Source of the DNA: JABWBD01 sp040768665
GTDB taxonomy: Bacteria; Planctomycetota; Planctomycetia; Pirellulales; Thermoguttaceae
Length of the DNA: 64,000 nt
Direction: 5' to 3'
Assembly: GCA_040768665.1 (NCBI GenBank)
Contig: JAXGMN010000022.1
Location: 62,001-126,000 of the forward strand
Shown: positions 60,781 through 64,000 of the stretch, in pieces
How the letters are laid out: every line of letters starts with the position of its first letter
Numbering within the stretch: the first letter of the stretch is position 1
Program-made: the position numbers and the translations under genes
The notes under the pieces: model-generated
Told to the model about the DNA's origin: nothing
Database searches by the model: none
What the model saw: the letters and a program-made list of their open reading frames with translations, nothing else

Positions 60781-61341
60781 TCAGCGGACACAATCCAGGA
60801 TTGCCTGAACGGCAGCGATATCCGCTTCACGTCCCAGATTCACAACAGCCTCCTCCGGTGATCCATCCAGTGAGATCGCATCCTCCTCGACCCAGTAGCC
60901 TACGTCTCCGCCGTTAAGGAGCTGGCACACTTCGTCAAGCTGACGGACAGGCACCGTTGTAACCGTTCACGGGGCGGCCGGGGACTGGTCCATTTTTCGG
61001 GCAATTGATGTATTTTGGTGCCAAGAACGTTGGCCGAAAACATGGACCTGTCCCCCTCTCTTCCGCCCCGTGAACGGTTACGGCACCGTTATATACGGAC
61101 CGGCTGTGCCATCGGTCGAGACGCGCAGAGGTTGTTTTGTGGTACCGTCAATCACGGTCTGCTCCTGCTCTTGCGAAACGTTGCGACAGTATCCTCCCGG
61201 CAGATGCTCGCTTAATCGGTCAGAACGTGCAAGTTCGCGATCAACCAGGTCCGCAAGCGAGTCTTTGGTTTCCACGTATCCATTATACCCGCTCGCGGGT
61301 GTCGCGTCGACACCAAAGGTCGTGGCGGCCGTGACCACCAA
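60781..61341 (-). pseudogene. Small planctomycete protein interrupted by a palindromic element
   Basis: The minus strand encodes DLVDRELARSDRLSEHLPGG and STDGTAGPYITVP from about 61341, then the element 60959-61081, then TTVPVRQLDEVCQLLNGGDV, GYWVEEDAISLDGSPEEAVV and NLGREADIAAVQAILDCVR, stop at 60781. The two halves fit one known kind of small conserved planctomycete protein. The element adds an early stop, so the gene is disrupted unless the insert is somehow skipped. ACGGTGCC occurs on both sides of the insert. Confidence 0.8.
60959..61081. repeat. Complete palindromic element inside a coding sequence
   Basis: The outer arms GTAACCGTTCACGGGGCGG and CCGCCCCGTGAACGGTTAC are perfect inverted repeats (19 bp). 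Inside are GGGGACTGGTCCATTTTTCG and GAAAACATGGACCTGTCCCC. The left flank GGCACCGTT (60950-60958) is repeated on the right (61082-61090), a 9-bp duplication consistent with insertion. Confidence 0.9.
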
Positions 61342-61461
61342 GCGTCACATGCACATGGTTGTTTTTTCTCCTCCGCAAACCTCCGTCTTCACCCGCGCAG
61401 AATCACCGAGCGTATCGCGGCTGGCTGGTCTTCCGGTGCAGGGCGCTGTTCGGCGGCAATG

Positions 61462-61926
61462 TCATCGCTGACTCTCGAACCCCTCGAACTTGGGCCTCAG
61501 ACGGCACTGCAGGAACGATTCAAGCAGTATAAGCACGGGCACTCCACAACCCGTGTCGAGCAGGAAATTGAACCGATCGACGTTCGCCTTGATCCATGTG
61601 CCAACAGTCGATTCCGCTACCCCCTCGAGCCCGAGACTTTCCCGGGCACCGAGAATCGATTTGGCGAGATTGCTGTTGGAACTGGACGGCAGGTAGTGCT
61701 GGCTTGTGAACCGTGCTTGGCTGTTTGGTCCAACCTTTCCAACCTTCAAGCACTTCCCCCTCCACACGAAAACGTAAACGGCCATCTTCCCCTTCGGCAG
61801 GGCCGTTGGCGATCTATGAGGGGCGGGGAGAATATCCACAGACAGGGCGTTCGGCGGTATGCGGACGCCCGCCAGCTCAGCAACCCTCCGAAAGTCGGCA
61901 ATCAGCAACTGCGTGTCTAGAAGCAT
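61462..61926 (-). CDS. GIY-YIG-like nuclease family protein
   Basis: A 154-residue protein. The segment MAVYVFVWRGKCLKVGKVGP then NSQARFTSQHYLPSSSNSNL resembles the start of GIY-YIG endonuclease domains, with YVF in place of GIY and KVGK in place of YIG. The N-terminal 45 residues are a separate basic and hydrophobic segment. A C-terminal FNFLLDTGCGVPVLILLES follows. Catalytic residues beyond this were not verified. It lies 80 bp downstream of another small nuclease-like gene on the same strand. Confidence 0.6.
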   Translation of the reverse strand: MLLDTQLLIADFRRVAELAGVRIPPNALSVDILPAPHRSPTALPKGKMAVYVFVWRGKCLKVGKVGPNSQARFTSQHYLPSSSNSNLAKSILGARESLGLEGVAESTVGTWIKANVDRFNFLLDTGCGVPVLILLESFLQCRLRPKFEGFESQR

Positions 61927-62005
61927 GAGTTCTTACGCCAAACGACAGGGAAGTCCGGCCGGCGGTCCAAGCCTCTTCCACTTTGGAACGCACGCAAGCC
62001 GCCGC

Positions 62006-62464
62006 TCACGCGCATCCCGTTGTTCGACACCATTTCTGGAACACGGCCCATTTGTCTTTGAACTCCGCGATGTCCTTGAGGTACACCGAGTACCAGACCG
62101 TCTTTCGTGTCCGCGACGGCTTCGACACGACGACCTTCTGCGCCACAACGGCACTCGGGACCAGGAAGAACTCGGTTCCCGACTTCCGGAGATTCACGAA
62201 CGCATAAACCAGATTCTCGGACACGATTTGGGAAGCGCTCGGGCCGGCGAGCCAGAAATTGAACGTTCGGGCGTTCGTCTTGACCTGGACCGCAAAGGTG
62301 TTTCTGCACGCGGCATCGGTACCCAGCAAGTCGGCGGCCTGGGCACTGCGAGACGTCGGCGACACGATGAAGTCTCGTCGCGAGAGTTCCGCCGCGACCA
62401 GGTAAAGGCCGGTCATACCCGTGAACTGGTGCTTGCATGCCACGTTTGGCTCCTCGCCGAACAT
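62006..62464 (-). CDS. PD-(D/E)XK-like small nuclease-fold protein
   Basis: A 152-residue protein in the style of restriction-endonuclease-like proteins. TGLYLVAAELSRRDFIVSPT, SRSAQAADLLGTDAACRNTF and AVQVKTNARTFNFWLAG match a recurring pattern in which A-D-L and the Q-V-K segment carry the metal-binding D and Q/E-x-K residues. The C-terminal half (VWYSVYLKDIAEFKDKWAVF) is helical. It starts at ATG 62464. With the GIY-YIG-like gene it may form a defence or DNA-processing pair, as inference. Confidence 0.6.
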   Translation of the reverse strand: MFGEEPNVACKHQFTGMTGLYLVAAELSRRDFIVSPTSRSAQAADLLGTDAACRNTFAVQVKTNARTFNFWLAGPSASQIVSENLVYAFVNLRKSGTEFFLVPSAVVAQKVVVSKPSRTRKTVWYSVYLKDIAEFKDKWAVFQKWCRTTGCA

Positions 62465-63152
62465 TGTAATTCTGCGGCCCGGCCGTCTCTCGAAAGCGTC
62501 TTATGCGGCCGGACCATCCGCATGAGATGCACTGCGACGCGCGCACAGTGTAGATCCTAAGTTCCAATACTGCAAGACTCTACGACGATTCCCTGCACCA
62601 ACGCTCGGCGCGTTGTGCGGACCGCACATCCCGCGAAAACCCTAGAGTCTGCGTCTTCTACGGACAGTTCCAACCGCAGAACACACGCACACCTCCACCG
62701 CCCTTCGGATGCTCAGCTCCTCCGCCTGAACGATTTCCATCGAATACGTCCCCAAGGCGCGCCGGAGTTCTACTGCCGGTTCTGGCCGTCAAAGACGCCC
62801 GCCGCCAGAAAAAACAGGGGGGCTGGTTGACAACTGTACATAGTTTTTAGCTATACATCCGGTGATATGCCAGCGTCTGCGCGGCCGCTCCCGCTCGTCG
62901 CGGAAATCCCTTGCCGCGCTACGTCCCGCCACGGTGCTCTGGGAGGCTTTGCCATGACTTACTCCTGCGGACGAGGGGACGGGGGGCTTTGTTGGCATGA
63001 ACGCGTCAGCGACCGTCGCCAAAACAAAGCCCCCCGTCCCCTTCCCGCCACCCTTTTCTTCCCCAGAGATGACACCCGCCGAACCGGGGGGCGATTGGGG
63101 GTGCAAGCGCGGACGGTGGAGGCTAAAATGCCGGAATGGAGGTCACTGAGCC
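62465..63152. other. Gene-poor stretch with a long hairpin
   Basis: No gene is supported between the nuclease-like genes and the toxin-antitoxin pair. A hairpin with 19-bp perfect arms stands at 62975-63041. Short frames here overlap each other and lack motifs. Confidence 0.55.
62975..63041. repeat. Palindromic element with 19-bp perfect arms
   Basis: GGGGACGGGGGGCTTTGTT (62975-62993) and AACAAAGCCCCCCGTCCCC (63023-63041) are perfect inverted repeats. The GGGGAC end recalls the main family, but the core differs. The same GACGGGGGTCTTTGTTGG phrase occurs near 56585. Confidence 0.85.
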
Positions 63153-63434
63153 ATGAACACCGATGCGTCCATGGAATCCGTTGGTTTGAATCTGCCGCTG
63201 AGCCCTTCCGAGCGGACCTTGCTCCAGCAGGCCGCTTCTCTCACTGGACAAAGCGTCGACGATTTCGTCTTGACCGCTTTGCTGGATCGAGCGCGCGAAG
63301 TGGTTCAGACCGGGAGCACACGCGTTCTCTCGCTTCGCGATGCTGTCCGCTTCGTGGAATTGCTCGATGCGGATCCCGAGCCCAACGACGCCCTGCGGCG
63401 AGCGGCCGAGCACTATCGGAGCGGTCATGAGTAG
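63153..63434 (+). CDS. DUF1778 / TacA-type antitoxin
   Basis: A 93-residue antitoxin starting MNTDASMESVGLNLPLSPSE. LNLPLSPSERTLLQQAASLT is the ribbon-helix-helix-like DNA-binding start of the DUF1778 family, and GQSVDDFVLTALLDRAREVV the linker; the C-terminus LDADPEPNDALRRAAEHYRS binds the toxin. Its last 8 bp overlap the GNAT toxin gene, a typical TacAT arrangement. It should repress its own operon and neutralise the toxin. Confidence 0.88.
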   Translation: MNTDASMESVGLNLPLSPSERTLLQQAASLTGQSVDDFVLTALLDRAREVVQTGSTRVLSLRDAVRFVELLDADPEPNDALRRAAEHYRSGHE

Positions 63435-63951
63435 CTGGCGGGTTGAGTCGCTCGATCACCACCATGAGCGAAGCCCGTTCTCCTGCGGACATACGACCCT
63501 CGACAACTTCCTCGAGCGACTGGCAGGGCAGCACGCGCAGCGAGATTTCACGCGAACGTATGTCGCCGTATTGGCGCCAGCCCCGCGGATCTTGGGCTAT
63601 TACTCGCTGTCAGCAGGGGCATTCGACCTGAGTGTGCTTTCTGAATCGCAGCGGAAAAGACTGCCGCGCCATCCGGTCCCCGTTGTTCACCTGGGACGAC
63701 TTGCCGTTGATCGAAGTGTCCAGGGACGGGGATTGGGGACGTTCTTGTTGCTCGACGCCCTGGCACGTAGCGAGCGACTCGCCAGAGATCTTGGCGTACA
63801 CGCGGTCGAAGTGTACGCGATTGACGATGGAGCACGCGCATTCTACCTCCACCATGGTTTTGAGCCGCTCCAAGATGATCCGCAGCACCTTTATCTGCCT
63901 ATGAAGACTATCCGGCTTTTGCGACTCAACGAGACGAAGTCAGTGGAGTAG
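63427..63951 (+). CDS. GNAT-family toxin (TacT-like)
   Basis: A 174-residue acetyltransferase starting at ATG 63427, inside the antitoxin end. The TacT-like start is PFSCGHTTLDNFLERLAGQH, and the acetyl-CoA loop is VQGRGLGTFLLLDALARSER, with VHAVEVYAIDDGARAFYLHH GFEPL near the C-terminus. Such toxins acetylate aminoacyl-tRNA and stop translation. The C-terminal motif LYLPMKTI is normal. It forms one operon with the DUF1778 antitoxin. The last 49 bp of the window hold nothing recognised. Confidence 0.9.
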   Translation: MSSWRVESLDHHHERSPFSCGHTTLDNFLERLAGQHAQRDFTRTYVAVLAPAPRILGYYSLSAGAFDLSVLSESQRKRLPRHPVPVVHLGRLAVDRSVQGRGLGTFLLLDALARSERLARDLGVHAVEVYAIDDGARAFYLHHGFEPLQDDPQHLYLPMKTIRLLRLNETKSVE

Positions 63952-64000
63952 TCTGCCAAATGGTGGTCATGGACCATTGTTCTTGGAAAGAGGGGCCGCG

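Noticed and set aside
28489..61081. CRISPR array
   Set aside because: The dispersed palindromes are not regularly spaced, differ in their centres and have no spacer-repeat pattern or cas genes.

Overview
The window looks like a chromosome segment of a planctomycete, probably of the Pirellulales/Thermoguttaceae type. The DNA is GC-rich. It carries a PEP-CTERM exported protein, many large secreted carbohydrate-active and esterase proteins, several conserved small planctomycete proteins, a six-domain ribosomal protein S1 beside cmk and plsC, and very many short palindromic repeats. The assignment rests on protein recognition by eye; no search was run.

Layout. 1-5.2 kb is a gene graveyard: a truncated DNA methyltransferase fused to a DUF1080 remnant, an IS91-type transposase lacking its catalytic middle, and a decayed IS4-type transposase. 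5.2-14.1 kb is mainly housekeeping on the minus strand: apt, a sigma-70 factor, rpsA, plsC, cmk and a GH38-like protein. A tRNA-Leu(UAG) with its terminator follows, then a flavodoxin-like protein, an esterase, a GH123/DUF4091-like secreted protein (minus), an ABC-F ATPase, a tandem MshEN protein without an ATPase core, and a protein with four helix-turn-helix units.

25.3-34.6 kb is a divergent catabolic locus. Minus strand: 3-hydroxyacyl-CoA dehydrogenase-like, M19 dipeptidase, amidohydrolase (frameshifted). Plus strand: HpcH/HpaI aldolase, two Gfo/Idh oxidoreductases, two SDRs and a D-threonine-aldolase-like PLP enzyme. Its substrate is unknown, perhaps a sugar acid or hydroxy-amino acid. 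34.6-40.1 kb (minus) holds yeiP/efpL, two small conserved proteins, proC, then rhaA with an NCS1-like permease. 40.7-54.7 kb holds lipoproteins, an HNH nuclease, a PEP-CTERM papain-fold-like protein, a GH65 phosphorylase with a STAS protein, PHP and calcineurin-type hydrolases, a 1333-residue LamG protein and a two-domain esterase. 54.7-64 kb is an accessory island: HNH nuclease, HicBA, an intact IS4 element, nuclease-like small proteins and a TacAT-type toxin-antitoxin pair.

The most striking theme is a family of roughly 85-125 bp palindromic elements with GGGGACAGG... / ...CCAGTCCCC ends, at least ten of them scattered in the window. One lies in-frame inside the ABC-F gene, one interrupts a small gene, several supply the stop codon and C-terminal tail of a gene, and two are bracketed by 31-bp and 37-bp direct duplications of the host gene junction. 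They behave like small non-autonomous mobile elements, and their ends resemble those of the IS4 element at 58.7-60.3 kb. A possible RAYT (REP-associated transposase) remnant at 48.2 kb is the other candidate partner.
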